From NCBI RefSeq assembly GCF_003672135.1, contig NC_039506.1, positions 1,550,001 through 1,614,000 of the forward strand: DNA of 64,000 bases. Direction: 5' to 3'. The notes under the pieces were generated by a model. It did no database searches and had not been told where the DNA came from. It saw nothing but the letters and a program-made list of their open reading frames with translations. Shown piece by piece: positions 38,541-51,100 of this stretch. Source of the stretch: Ooceraea biroi. Taxonomy: Eukaryota; Arthropoda; Insecta; Hymenoptera; Formicidae. Positions within the stretch are counted from its first letter, which is position 1, and the number at the start of each line of letters is the position of its first letter. The position numbers and the translations under genes were made by a program.

Positions 38541-38974
38541 ATCCTTCGGGTGCATCCTAAATCTCGTCCAATGAGGAGTCCTCGAATGGGGAGTGGAGAA
38601 GGGAGGCGCTCCAAGGAGGAGGAACGTATCGGTGCGAAAGCAACGGTCGCAAGCACTTCCTGCGCAACAAGAAGAGGGTCCTACGCGGCGAACCGCCGCG
38701 TAATTGAGGTCCTGCGGTCCCTACGAGGTGCGGCGGTGGGGGCCGCCCTATGTAAAGCCCTGAAAGCGTCCAGGTCCAGCCCATCCAGCATCAGAACAGC
38801 GCGCGTCAGTGTCGATTATCGTTCAATTCGGATCATCCGCGAAAGAGGTATCCTTGAAGAGATACCCTCGGAAGAGAGGAATATTTGTTCCGGCAAAGGG
38901 TGCCGACCTTACCTGAAAGGAAAAAAAACAACGAGGAAGACGAAGAGTAAAACGAGGACAACGTCGAAAGGAAG

Positions 38975-41611
38975 ATGAAAGCATCAAAAGTGACATGGAT
39001 CTTCGTGATTCTTGCTCTAGGATTTGTCGACGCGGCCAGAAGGAGAGTCAGATCCACGACGGCGACAGCGGTAATGACGACGCCGGCGTCGTATGCCGGT
39101 AAGCATTTTGCATTCGTTGGGCGAACCGAAGGTCAGTGCCAACGACTTTCAGGGTCGAGAGTCTCGAGTTCCGCGAGAGAGGTTCCTATGTGACTGGTAA
39201 CAATAACGTAGCGTTACGAGAGGTGTTACGTTAACGTAACGAGAGATGTTAACGTACGCAAACTGCTAACGTATCAAAAATATCTAAAAAGTATTATAAT
39301 TTTTCATGTCTTTGTATCAGTTTTTAGAGATATTTTAATAATTTAAAAGAGCATTTTAAAAAGACTTAAAAGGACACTGTCAACGTCAAATGTAAAATTA
39401 TTGATTTAACACGGCTTTTTTAAGAGTGGAATCATGTATGATATTTATTTAATTCTTACTTAAACAGAAATATTAATGTTTAATATAGATGAGAAATTTA
39501 AACAGAAAAATTTATTATTTATTATTAATTTCTAATATTCAATTCCAATTGCGCGCAAGCTAATATGAAATTGTTATTATTATTAGAGGATAATAAACTT
39601 TTATTCATTAGAACAACCAAATGAAATTCCAGAACTAGAGAACCCATGGAACAAATTTGACCTCCAGAAACTGGAGTCTCGCTTGAAGGCTCGCTGGAGC
39701 AATGCGAACAACACGTCGGAACGTTACGACGAGATCCTTCTCAGCAGACAATATCCCGGACTTCCAGAGAACCCAGGCGACACAAACGAGCTTCCAAGTC
39801 CCATTTCGCCGCCAGTGAAACCCATATTACCACCGCAACCTGCGCCAGGCTGCCTGGGCTTAAGAGGTCAATATCCAAGCCCGAAGAGTTGCGCCAATTA
39901 TTTGAACTGCTGGGACGACGTGGTGGTCGAGCAGATCTGCCCGGCCGGGCTACTCTTCAATGATGTTACCGGCTACTGCGACTTCGACTACAACGTGAAT
40001 TGCGGCAACAGACCGTCCGCCACGCCGAGTGAGTGTGATCGATAATTCATGCGGCGCGAATCGCCGATTCACGCAGTGATCACGACTTCGTTTGTTAGAT
40101 CAGTGGTTCTCGAAGTGAGATTTATTATTAGATGAAGCAGCGTGGATTTCATCTTGGCTCAGTAATTATTTAAAATATCTATTAAAAATTTTCTATTATG
40201 CTTCCTATAAGTTATACAATAATGCATTTTTATGTAATCATTAAATTTTTTCATTTAAATGCCGTGATTAAAAATAATGGTTTATTTCTTCTTAATAGTG
40301 TAATTTATAATTAAATAACTGAATAACTTAATAGTTTAAATTTGCAACAATTTGTTTGATTAAAAATATACATTCGAGGAACAAATGTAATTAATGTGAT
40401 TATTCGACAGAACCGCAGTTGCCACCAGGATCAAAAATCTGTCCGGATCCGAACGGGCGTTACAGAAGCTCGAGCAACTGTTCAGAATTCTATGTGTGTG
40501 TCGTAGGCAGGCCCATCAAATTCAACTGCTCTCGCGGTCTCGTTTACAATGATGTAAGAATTCATTTAAAAAAAAATTTGGTGTGAGCGGAATTTGAAGT
40601 CGTAGTATGACGCCATGATGTCATGATGCTAGTTATGGATGACATTTTGCAATTTTCTATATTTCAAAAAGTATTACTTAAAAGTAAATTACTTATTAAA
40701 TTTAATCTCTACATATCATAAAAATAAAAACCGATTTTAGTTTTCATGATTATTTCCATTAAGAAACAGTGATAATACAACTTTCAACAGTCGTTTTATC
40801 TTCCAGATATTAAACGTATGCGACTATCCGTATAATGTGGATTGCAAGGGCGCAGCCACGCCAAAACCACCGAAACCTACACAACCGCCGACTCAACCTT
40901 CGCGTCCCCCATCGCGTCCCACCTATGCCCCACAACCACCCACTTATGCACCACAACCGTCGACTATCGCGCCTCAACCTCCAACTTATCAACCCCAACC
41001 TACTTATCAACCCCAACCTCCAACTTATCAACCTCAACCTCAACCTCCCAAACCACCGACCTACCAGCCGCAACCCTATCCACCACCATCCCCCTCGTAT
41101 CCCAGTAATCCCTGGCTGAACAAAGTCGAACTCGATCCGTGGCATCAGCGACATCCAGCAAGCCAACTGGAGATTGACAAGGAGAAACACAAACAAGAAA
41201 CGCTAGCTGATGATCAACTGTTTGGTCAGCCTGCGAACGTAACTGAAACATCCAGTTTAACGAACCCGTGGACCGTCTTTCAAGTGATACCGCCCGAGCT
41301 GATGAATGCCCCGTGTAACAATGGCGACATGCATCGACTCAACGACGCCTGTACCAACGTGGTGGTTTGTAGAAACAACAGGCCTCAGTTAATAAGGTGT
41401 TCGACAGGATTTTCATATGACAAGCCGTCGGACTCCTGCAGGCCTTTCAGCATTGCCAAATGGTGAGGCTTCCTTTGTTGTATAATAGTCTTCCTCACTT
41501 TTTAAATATATACATATTGAAAGAAACATGCGATATATGTTATAGATGTATGTATAGATTCTAGTGGAATGACTTAAGCTGAGAAAAGATACGTTTTTCT
41601 GTTCCAGCTAA
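38975..41611 (+). CDS. Proline-rich CPAP3-like protein with three peritrophin-A domains
   Basis: A predicted secreted protein of 447 residues, far longer than its neighbours. Five coding exons: 38975-39098, 39612-40028, 40411-40553, 40807-41462 and 41608-41611. A signal peptide (1 to about 20, ILALGFVDA) is followed by a basic RRRVR patch, a charged N-terminal region, CBD1 (122-172) and CBD2 (191-241). A linker of about 155 residues contains repeated PTYQPQP and PTYAPQP units. CBD3 (398-447) ends the protein exactly at its sixth cysteine. CBD2 is split by a phase-0 intron (LVYND|ILNVCDYP), unlike the other genes. The final exon supplies only the last base of the cysteine codon and TAA. CBD3 reads CTNVVVC where the family normally has aromatic residues, so its chitin binding may be weakened. 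AATAAA lies at 41672-41677. The specific orthologue is not recognised. Confidence 0.85.
40870..41090 (+). repeat. Coding repeats PTYQPQP / PTYAPQP
   Basis: A tandemly degenerate coding tract, in frame in exon 4 of the proline-rich gene, encoding units such as PTYAPQP and PTYQPQP. The short nucleotide unit CAACCTCCAACTTATCAACC recurs. Such Pro/Gln/Tyr repeats are typical of extended cuticle protein linkers; a function as a flexible or cross-linkable spacer is an inference. Confidence 0.8.
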
Positions 41612-41671
41612 TCAAATGAATTCTTTGAAATTCATGCTTTCGCTAGGAAGGACGCGCATTGACTAAACTTC

Positions 41672-41677
41672 AATAAA
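41672..41677 (+). terminator. Polyadenylation signal of the proline-rich CPAP3 gene
   Basis: AATAAA about 60 nt after the TAA stop in the four-base last coding exon. Confidence 0.45.
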
Positions 41678-42489
41678 ATAATACTTTTACTAAATCAGCA
41701 TGTTGATTATCATCTGTCAGTTGCTCATCAGTGCAATAATATTTAATTAAAGTTTTAAGCAATAACTAAAAGAAATTATTAGTAAGTAAATTTAAAGATA
41801 ATTTCTCGATAATAATCCAAGAGAGTTTGATGAACAGACAGCAAGTAAAAAATTAATTATTTTCATTTAATTGAGTATCTTCTGCAATATACATATATTT
41901 ACACTCACTCATAATATAGCATCTTGTAGAAAAGTAAAAGGGAACTTTTGATTGAAATCATAATCAGATCTGTAAATAAATATAAGCTAAAATTGTTATA
42001 TGCTTTTCACATATTTTCCCAACTTCTTCAATTGGATTTGTAGATGAATATAAATGATTAAAGTAGTATCAAAAAATTTCGATAGAAGAATATGTTCTAA
42101 TAAACATTAACAAAGAAACGATAGAAACAAATAAAATTAAGCAATTTGAAAAATTCGCCGGAAATTATTTTTATGAGAAATTCCCATTGCTGGTAAATGG
42201 TTAGCAGATGACATGCAATCCAGAAACTTTACATCAGAGGCACCAGATTGCAGCACACACTCTTCAGATTCTTCAGGTTCAAAAGCAAGAAGTTCGACCA
42301 ATATATATATGAACAACCGGAGAACATGACCAAAGAACGGGAAGATAAGAGATGTATCCAATTAGAGATTGAAAAAATTATTATAGATAAATTGGAGCAT
42401 GAATAATTCATACAAATGTTATCTCATAAGATGTATTGCTCATGATCAGTTGTGGCAACATCAAGGTGATCTATATAATTCTATATAAT

Positions 42490-42840
42490 AGAGTGTTCCA
42501 GGAGAAAAAGTTAACATTCTCGGAAATGATAGTATCGGTCATTTTAAGCAAAAATGTATATACGAAAAAAAGAAAATAAAAAAGGTATATTGATATTAAT
42601 GATGATACTATTAAGAATTTATTATAAACTGTAAGACATGTGTCATTTGAACAATAAATATTAGAAACAGTAGTATCTCTTTATCTTGTCAATAATTTTG
42701 TAACTGTACATTCAAATATAATAGCTCTATCTCAGAAACAAAAATTTGGAATAGGACATACGTTCATATGAACACTTTTGCTTAAAATAATCGATATCAT
42801 CTCTCGGAATATTGACCTTTCTTGTTGAGACACTCTGTAT
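42490..42840. mobile_element. Foldback/MITE element with inverted repeats of about 75 bp
   Basis: The left arm (42490-42566) begins AGAGTGTTCCAGGAGAAAAA. The right arm (42761-42840), reverse-complemented, begins ATACAGAGTGTCTCAACAAG. The arms share AGAGTGT, ATTC..GA.ATGATA, ATCG and the run ATTTTAAGCAAAA. About 195 bp of AT-rich DNA lies between them, without an ORF. Flanks are TATATA-like on both sides, so the exact ends and target duplication are unclear. A non-autonomous DNA transposon is the simplest reading. Confidence 0.65.
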
Positions 42841-43127
42841 ATACTTTATATACATATATACACCGCATGTAATTGGGATACGTTTTTTTTTACCTCTGGA
42901 GAGAGTAACACGTTAACACGCATCTTTTTCAATTGCCTTGCAGACAGGCCTTTGGTTTCTCCGCAAAGCAATCTGTTGCGCCGTTAGCGGATTTATTGGA
43001 TCGTAACTGTAATATCCTCGTTTAGCGGCAAGTAGCTCGTCCTAATTTTCACGCCTTCGTAAAGCCAAACCATTTCGTTGTTAATTATTTCACATAACGT
43101 GATTATTAACGTATGTTGGTTACGGTC

Positions 43128-43211
43128 AATTAAGAACTAAATGGCATGTTTCGCTTGAATCTACAATGATATGCTCACATCTTGATATGTTATGTCATTT
43201 AGTTCTTAATT
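43128..43211. repeat. Perfect 16-bp inverted repeat spanning 84 bp
   Basis: AATTAAGAACTAAATG at 43128-43143 and its exact reverse complement at 43196-43211 enclose 52 bp. It could be a very short MITE or a chance AT-rich palindrome. Confidence 0.6.
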
Positions 43212-43426
43212 ATAAAATAACAATTTGGAGTTCGTATTTGTCCAGGCGTTGAAGTCTCCGGCATTGAAATTAACGACGTTACATTATCGAAATATCCGAC
43301 ATATAAATTTTTAAAACTTGGCTAGAAAATCTTTTAATATTTAAAAAGTTTCATACTTTATGTTTAAAACATGTGAATATCACTAAATACATTTTGTAGA
43401 TTTCCAAAACTTGTATCGAAACTTCA

Positions 43427-43430
<4 letters not shown>

Positions 43431-43461
<31 letters not shown>
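43431..43461. repeat. (GT)n microsatellite, about 15 units
   Basis: Uninterrupted GT dinucleotide run. Confidence 0.9.
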
Positions 43462-43462
<1 letters not shown>

Positions 43463-44693
43463 TAAGCACAAATTTAAAACGATACATGTATCAAATTACA
43501 TCACAAATATAAATCAAATATGTCATTTAATTCTTACTTAATTATTGATATGTATGTTATTTGTAGTAATTACTGCGTATAAGACTTATTATATCATTAG
43601 TCATTATTTTACTAAATCATATTCAACGAATTTATATATCCTCATTAATTTGCAGCTTCGAACTGAGATTTCTATCATTCAATGCATTTCTCGTCTATCT
43701 CTTTCACCTCTATTATTCCTGACAACGCATTGTCGGGAGAAATGATGGCACGTAAAAGAAGAGACCAACCGCAGCGACCTTTTTCATGCCTTTTTCGCAA
43801 TTGGAATTTCACGCTTGATCGCACATACGCATAGAAGAAATCGATTACAAAAAGTGCGTTGCTAAAGAGAAAGGGATAAAGGACACTAGAAAGAAGAAAA
43901 TTTCTTTTATATATCTCAAGAAATTTTTCAATTATCAATCCACACACTTATCGCATGTGCTGAATGAGTTATAAAACTGAAGCATGTCATTGGTCACTAT
44001 GTAACAATTATATAAACAAATGACTATATAATCACGCAACAATGTTATATAAGAGCAACGCCAAACGGCTGTAATATAATGATCATATAACAGTCGTAAG
44101 ATTACGCGTCAATCATGTAAATGTGTAAATAATGACAGTGTGAAATTTTTATCGCCTACGTTTTCATTTTATCAAGAATAGATTTCATGATACTGTGCAT
44201 AATGTGAAAATGGCAAAAGCAACAGAAAGTATATTGTAGTAATTGTCGAACGAAAGCTAATATCGCCTTGCTCTTTAACGAAGAAAGTGTTTCGATTAAA
44301 CCGGATGTTTTGACCGAGCAGAATTCGAGAAATCGTTTAGAAACGAACGAATTGCGTATCGAAAGTAGCAGTCGGGGAGACGCCTCTCGTACGTTTCACT
44401 TGGTCTCGCTGGCGCAAAACTTGATAATTACGTAATAATACGCGACGTTATGTCGGATATGAAGCGGCAAAAGGTCCCGGTAAAATGTGAAAAGCGTAGC
44501 AAATCAGTGGCAAAGTGGGGAAGTCATCGAATATGCGGCCGAACGCCGGGAATGCGATTAAATCATTACAATTTTGAAAGGAAAATCTTTCATCGTGAAA
44601 ATCGCTGCGTTTAATTAGAATAGCAAAAGTAACTTGTTAATTTTTGAAAGTCAAAATTTGAAGAGATAGAACACAAAGATAGCTTTATTCATT

Positions 44694-44697
<4 letters not shown>

Positions 44698-44725
<28 letters not shown>
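44698..44725. repeat. (TC)n microsatellite, about 14 units
   Basis: Uninterrupted TC dinucleotide run. Confidence 0.9.
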
Positions 44726-44727
<2 letters not shown>

Positions 44728-47700
44728 TCCAATTATTAACTGTGATTAATACTCATTATATCAAGTAACATTATTTTTTAAATTATGTTTTTTAAATGTG
44801 TAATAATTATTTTATTTAAATGCGGGGATGTTGAGAAATTTGATTAGTCCCTGTATGCGACGTGAGGGCAAAGAAATATCACTTTCCCGTTGCTTTCTTG
44901 CTGTTTTCCTGCTGCCACGCCCGATTACCGTGTTTCTAGAGATGAAGAAAACGCTCGATGTCAAGCGTGATGAATATAAAGCGAAAGAACTGCTGTAGGA
45001 ACGAAGCAGGATCGCTTAACTATGCTTAAATATACATTTTTGTCTTTGTTACACAAAATTCTTGCATAATTTGCGGCCAACCGATGGGATGGTAAAATAA
45101 ATAGAATTAAAAACGAACGGTAATGCATTTGCCAAAAGTTACGCGAAACGATCGCGATAATGATTCGTGACAAGAAAGGTGAAGAGAAATACTCATGTAA
45201 TTCCTGTTTATTACAGAAGGTTCGCCGGGTCGAGAAAGGTATTCGCGAGTTGGCCGCACGACCACGGCGGCCTCGACCTTTCCGGAAAAGCTTAGAAATT
45301 GCAGTCAACGAGCCCTATGATTAGGCACGCGTGAAAGATCAACGATGGACGCCCGCCGCTCAATTTAATAACACTCACACACAGGTTTAGTTTTTGTTTT
45401 CTTTCCTTTTTAGTCTTTTCTACAAAAATTTAGAAATATCGAAATAAAAATAATATTAATGCTAAAAATATTTAAAATATTATAAAGTTATTATTAAAGA
45501 GAAAAAATAGAATTTAATTTGATAATCTAATTTATAATTAATTTTAAATTGATTTTATAATGTTTTATTTCAATAATAAGAAGAAATAATTAACAATTTA
45601 ATTAAAAGATTTAATTATCAGTAGAAGTTGACGACAGTATAATAGATCACGCGATTATTTTATATGACAACCGATTACAAACAAAGAATTAGCCCTCCAG
45701 GTTAATAGGTCTGCCAGAAAATCAACGTGCGTTGTTACGAAATTTCCGTCGCGAGGAATCGCCTTTCTCTCGCCTTAATGACTTCAAAAGGACAATGTCC
45801 TTTCAGTGGTTGAGTTGCAAGGCAATGTATCGTTAAATGTTAACGTGGTTTGCAACATTTTCGTAAGCCATTACATAGAATGATCACTACTAGAATCTTG
45901 GAACTTGATGTTGCAAATAAAAGAAATTTAAAATAATGAATAGAAAACAGTTGAGAATATTTATCACAAAATCATTATTTAGGGAGATTTAGCTACAAGA
46001 ATATCTTTTTATTTAAATGACGAAATGAGACAATCAAGAAAACAATTTCAGCGAAAGATCTCGATAAACTTTCCATTCAGATTTTTGAATCGATAATTGC
46101 GATCGCGCTTTTCGCAACTGTAGAATTTATTTTATTTATACGTCGCAAGATTGGTGCAATAAATAGAACATTATGCAAGTTCTCGATGGACAGGTAGTAC
46201 ACGATGTCGACGAAAAATCTTACGTCGTCGTGTGCCGGGCATAACGTAATGAGACCTACTACGCAAAATTTTCACGTATTCACGCGTGAAACGCGTAGTA
46301 CGATGATGTTGTCAAAATATTATATTATATTTCTTGCCTGGACGAGACTTACTGTCTTTCAGAATGCTAAAATATCCACATTCCATAATATAATGGAATA
46401 ATATATTATAATGTGCGCGCACATGGCACTTAGATACACTGCATCTCGATACGATTTATGTAAAATGTACTCATTTAAACTGTAAATTAATAATTTCCGT
46501 AAGATCAAATTAATGAATCGTAAATCCGTGATAATAGCTATCGTATATAAATATCAAACGATAGTTTTACTCATAATTAATTTTTTCGGTTATTTGTAGT
46601 TAATTCTGTCGAAATTATATCTTTCTCATTAGGTATCAGAAGTCAAGAAAATTCTGCTTAAAGATGATTATATGCATGTGCGATACTATTCGAGGCAATG
46701 AATAATAAGCAGGAGGAATCTGGAGGAGGCATTCCCGGTCTATACGTTTCGTCACTGCGTTCCGCAATTTTTTGCATCGCCAGGGAAGGTCCTCTAGGTG
46801 TGACTCGAATTCTTCGACCTGTCTCTTTCTGTCTACGTCACGCATCGTTACTTTCCCTGCAGGTCGATTGCATCCAAGAGACAGAGAACGCCTATTATTC
46901 GTATTGCAATACAAGTGAGTATGCATCTTCATAAATACGCGATCTGCGAGTAAGAGCGAAGTGCAAAAGGTGACGAATGCACTCTCGAAAGGTGCATTGC
47001 TCGGGATAAAGCTACTAAACACACGTTATAATACTTTATTAGTAACACATTTCCTTTAAATATAAAATCCTTTTTTTATCAATCTTTTCAATATAAAATA
47101 AAATGGCATCTTCAATAAGTAAATGGAATATCAACAAAACACAAATCGATATATACATATATATTCTACAACCTATTAATAAAATGTCTTGTTTCGAGTT
47201 AAGAATAAAATGTAAAATCTTTTTTTCAGCAAAATAGTTATAATTCGTATTTTATTTCATCAACGAATTCATATTTGCATAATCCTTATATTTTTAACTT
47301 TTCTAAAAATTCTTATTATGCTAAAAATCTTTCCCTTTATATATCCATAAATCGAGACGTCAAGATGGATCACTTCTCGGTTCCCAACCTACTTAATCCG
47401 AAGGTGCAACTGGGTCACCTTGCCTTGGGAGATTTTGCAACTCCGGTAAGCAGATAAGTGTTCAAAGGATCGAAACAAGGGGCGAAACACGGCCTGAAAA
47501 TCCGGTTTGGGGAAAATAACGACGCGCCGGAGGAGACCTCGAGGAGACCCGGGGGCTGGGTTTTTGTACAGCAATGGATGCAAGCCACCTTCTCGCAGAC
47601 TTCTCGGAACGCATAACCGTCCTCGACGCGGATAATTTTAGACTCGTGAAAGAGCGGCGTCGCGAAATATCGCCAGGAAGAGAGCTATAATGCGATAATG

Positions 47701-48106
47701 CATTTCGGCGATGTCGATGGCGCGAGACGAGAGAGATGATTCAGGGAAATAAAGCGAATCCTTCCTTTAGCCTTCCTTCAAGATAAAACCTTTATGAGGA
47801 AGCTCTTTTAATGATCTCCGTAATTATACCTTTAAAAGATATAAAGGAATATGAATGAGTAGATACTTATGCAACGTTTTATTAAATTTCAGCGAATTGA
47901 GCGAAATTTGTGCGACCTTTAACACCTGAACATCTCGTTGCCCTAAATTTGAAGATCAAGCAGCGGATGAAGACTCTGCGATTACAGTCTCGCTTAAATG
48001 GCATCGATCATCCTAATGCGTTCCAGCTGTCAGAAGGTAAATTACGCAAAGGCACGTTGTACTCTCGCCGCGCCCAACGTTTCGCTCTGTCGCCCTCTCT
48101 CGCTCA

Positions 48107-48109
<3 letters not shown>

Positions 48110-48156
<47 letters not shown>
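48110..48156. repeat. (CT)n microsatellite, about 23 units
   Basis: A long CT run inside a GC-richer island. It produces low-complexity ORFs on both strands, which are not genes. Confidence 0.9.
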
Positions 48157-48159
<3 letters not shown>

Positions 48160-51100
48160 TGTCGAGGAACGTGTGCGCGTGCACATATTCGCGGTAAAGT
48201 TAAACCCCGGTGACATTTTGGACGACTTTCACTGGTACGGGCCCGGTTGCGGGAAGGCTGCTTTCTTCGTCTTTTCATCGTCGTCGTTGTCGTCTCGCGT
48301 TGGCATTCAGGGCGCGGTTCGCTATCATCGCGTAAGTCTGATCCAAATCGGTACTTACTACTTACGCGCAGCATCCGAGCGATTCCCGGGATTCTCATTG
48401 CACGACCGTGACCTGAATTCCACGTCGAAGGAAAGGGGATTATCGAAACTACCGAGCACGAAGATCGAGACAGATGGCAATTGAGACCGCAAAATTAGAG
48501 CTGTCTCGCAAAATATAATACGTAAAGAAAAGATGAATAAATCCATAATGGCAATTTCTATTAAAATATTTAATTTGTGTATATACATTTTCTTGATAGA
48601 AATTTATCTCAAAAAGAATATTCCAGTCTGGAGCAACTCACATGGAGCTCGTGTGTCACTGCGATGGTTCAATCGCATTGAAATGTTGAGAATCATTCTT
48701 TAGCAATCCACGGTAGAAGATAGAAGTTTACGCTGCACGTCCTCGGTTCGCAATATTATTTCTAAGCATCGCGATCGGGCGGCGTCACGGAGAAAGTGAG
48801 AAATACGCGCAAAAATAAGAACAACAACGCGGTACATAGACCTCTCCACCTATGTAAATGCATTCCCGGCGCTCGCATTTCCTTCGAGATTTTCCTTTTA
48901 TTTTTCTCACCGCGCGTTATTACGTGCCGTGTGCAAGGAAGTGTATTCTATCTCGTTGCTTCGAAGCAATGAGGAAAGCAGTGATAAATAATTATCACGA
49001 AATTATGCAATATTCATTCTGAGAAACACGTTATTAATGAAATTCAATTAGCAATTCAATTCTAGCAATCAATAAATGTAAAATATCAAATTGCCTCTTC
49101 CTATGAATGGAAAATGAAATTGAGGAATAACCAGAATCCCGAAAGAACGTTATACACAATTGCAATTATTGAATAAGTTAGATTTGTACGCTCGTGGATT
49201 TTAATATCGCATGCAATTTCCAAGAAAATTAGAAGAAATTGGAGAATTCTCGCTCATGGTTCGTGTAACATACGATCGCGGAAGAACTCGTCTCGTCGAA
49301 GCGTTACGAGCAAACTCGTCCGCGTGCATAGTTATGTCCGTGCTCGCTCGCGCGTGAACATTCGCGCGCGTGTCCGTCCGGGATCCGTGTGTGATTCTTT
49401 ATAGCTACATTGCGAACGCCTGCAAGGATCAGGTGAGACCACTTGCAAATGTCACGAAAAGACTAAGAAGACATGTCTGAAGATCTTTCAGGTATTAGGG
49501 TAATTCCGGGATAGATAACCATCGATTTTTTAGTTGCTGAAAACATATCCTGTTTTTCAATAAAAACATGGTGAAAAAATAACCGGGAAAGACCATAAAG
49601 TACAAAGGTAGTTCAGCAGTTTTTAAATTAACGTAAAAGTAAACAAAAAAGGAGAAAAAAATGTTCTAAGACTAAAAATAGCCTGAAATAAAATACACTT
49701 GTTGTTGGAAAAAAGATTTTAATAAAAATTATATTAATAGTGTCTTTTTCTTTTCATTTTTACGGGTATTACGGGTTTTAGATATTTGTTCAGCATCTGA
49801 GAAGAAGAGAGAACTTTTGTAGAAAAATATAATAGCGATTCCACGGGTGTGACCAACTATTTCGGAGCTGCTATAGCCATCTCTCCCGATCATCTAAGAG
49901 AGATAATCAATAGCATTTCATAAAACATGATGGGAATGGAAATTGTACAACGTCAGCTATGAGAGCTCTAAATAAATCTAAAATCTTGGTGTCTGTAAGT
50001 TTATGTCAGATATTTCTAATACTTACGTGGAAATAGTAACGTACGAAACAATTTTCAGCGGACACTCCTGTTGCAAACACAACTAAAGTTCACCACAGAC
50101 TGAGCGATAATAATAACAAAATTAGAGCGATTAGTCATCTGTGCCAAGTGGCCATTTATCTCGGAATTATCCTAAATGATAAATCAAAAACCAAAATTTT
50201 CTGAATCTCAGTGCTGAACATCCAAATTCAATTAATCAAATTAAAAATATAGTCACCCAATTAGAACATTATAATGAAATAATAATAAATTAATCGACAA
50301 AAATGTACAATAGATAGATAAGATAAATAAGACCCTAAGGAGAAACAGAAGATACAAAAAGAAGAAAAAGAATCTTTTGTTACGCTTTGACGAGACGAGT
50401 TCTTCCGTGATCGTACGTTGCACAAATCATGAGCGAGAATTCTCCAATTTCTTCTAATTTTCTTGGAAATTATATGCGATATTAAAGTTGTTGAGGTGAT
50501 TTTGCGTTGAATACGGGAATGGCCATCGGCAAACAATGTTACCGGCCGGCCAGTCACAGTCGGGATCGAGGAGATAGCTGCGGAACACGTAGGGTGCAGC
50601 GGCGAGAAGTGGTTCTCCTTGGGCTTTGGTGCCGCATTCCGACTCGCATGCATCTCCTCTCCCGACGGCGGCTTTTTTCCGCACCGCAATTGGCTACGTG
50701 GGCGACGGAAAACGGCGCGTTACGGATCCGTCCCGAGCGCGTTACCGCTAATCGTAAATGCGTGGCATTAAACCCCGAGTGATGACGTGTCTACCGGCGG
50801 GTTACATTTATGGTCGTTCGAATATGAATGAGACATCCACACAGGCCAACAATGAAGATTTACTTTGAGAGAAATGAAAATGCAGTATCATAAAAGTTTC
50901 GACAATTTTTCTTGATGCCTGCACATTACACGTACATGTGTCCAATTTGCCAAATTTCTTCTTTCCAACATGTTGAAGAAAAAAAATCAGATTAGATTTC
51001 GCGCGGCGTCGCTTTTTAGAACTTTAATTTCTTCTCATTCACGTATTCGCTATGCAAAACTTGCTATGCGGGAAAACATAAATTTCGTGCGCAACTACTA

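Noticed and set aside
38550..38978. 142-residue ORF ending at the start of the proline-rich gene
   Set aside because: Basic low-complexity translation of the upstream/5' UTR region. It ends just as the true ATG begins in another frame.
47366..47446. Short ORF MDHFSVPNLL... followed by GTAAGC
   Set aside because: Donor-like context and reasonable composition, but no upstream or downstream exon and no homology recognised.
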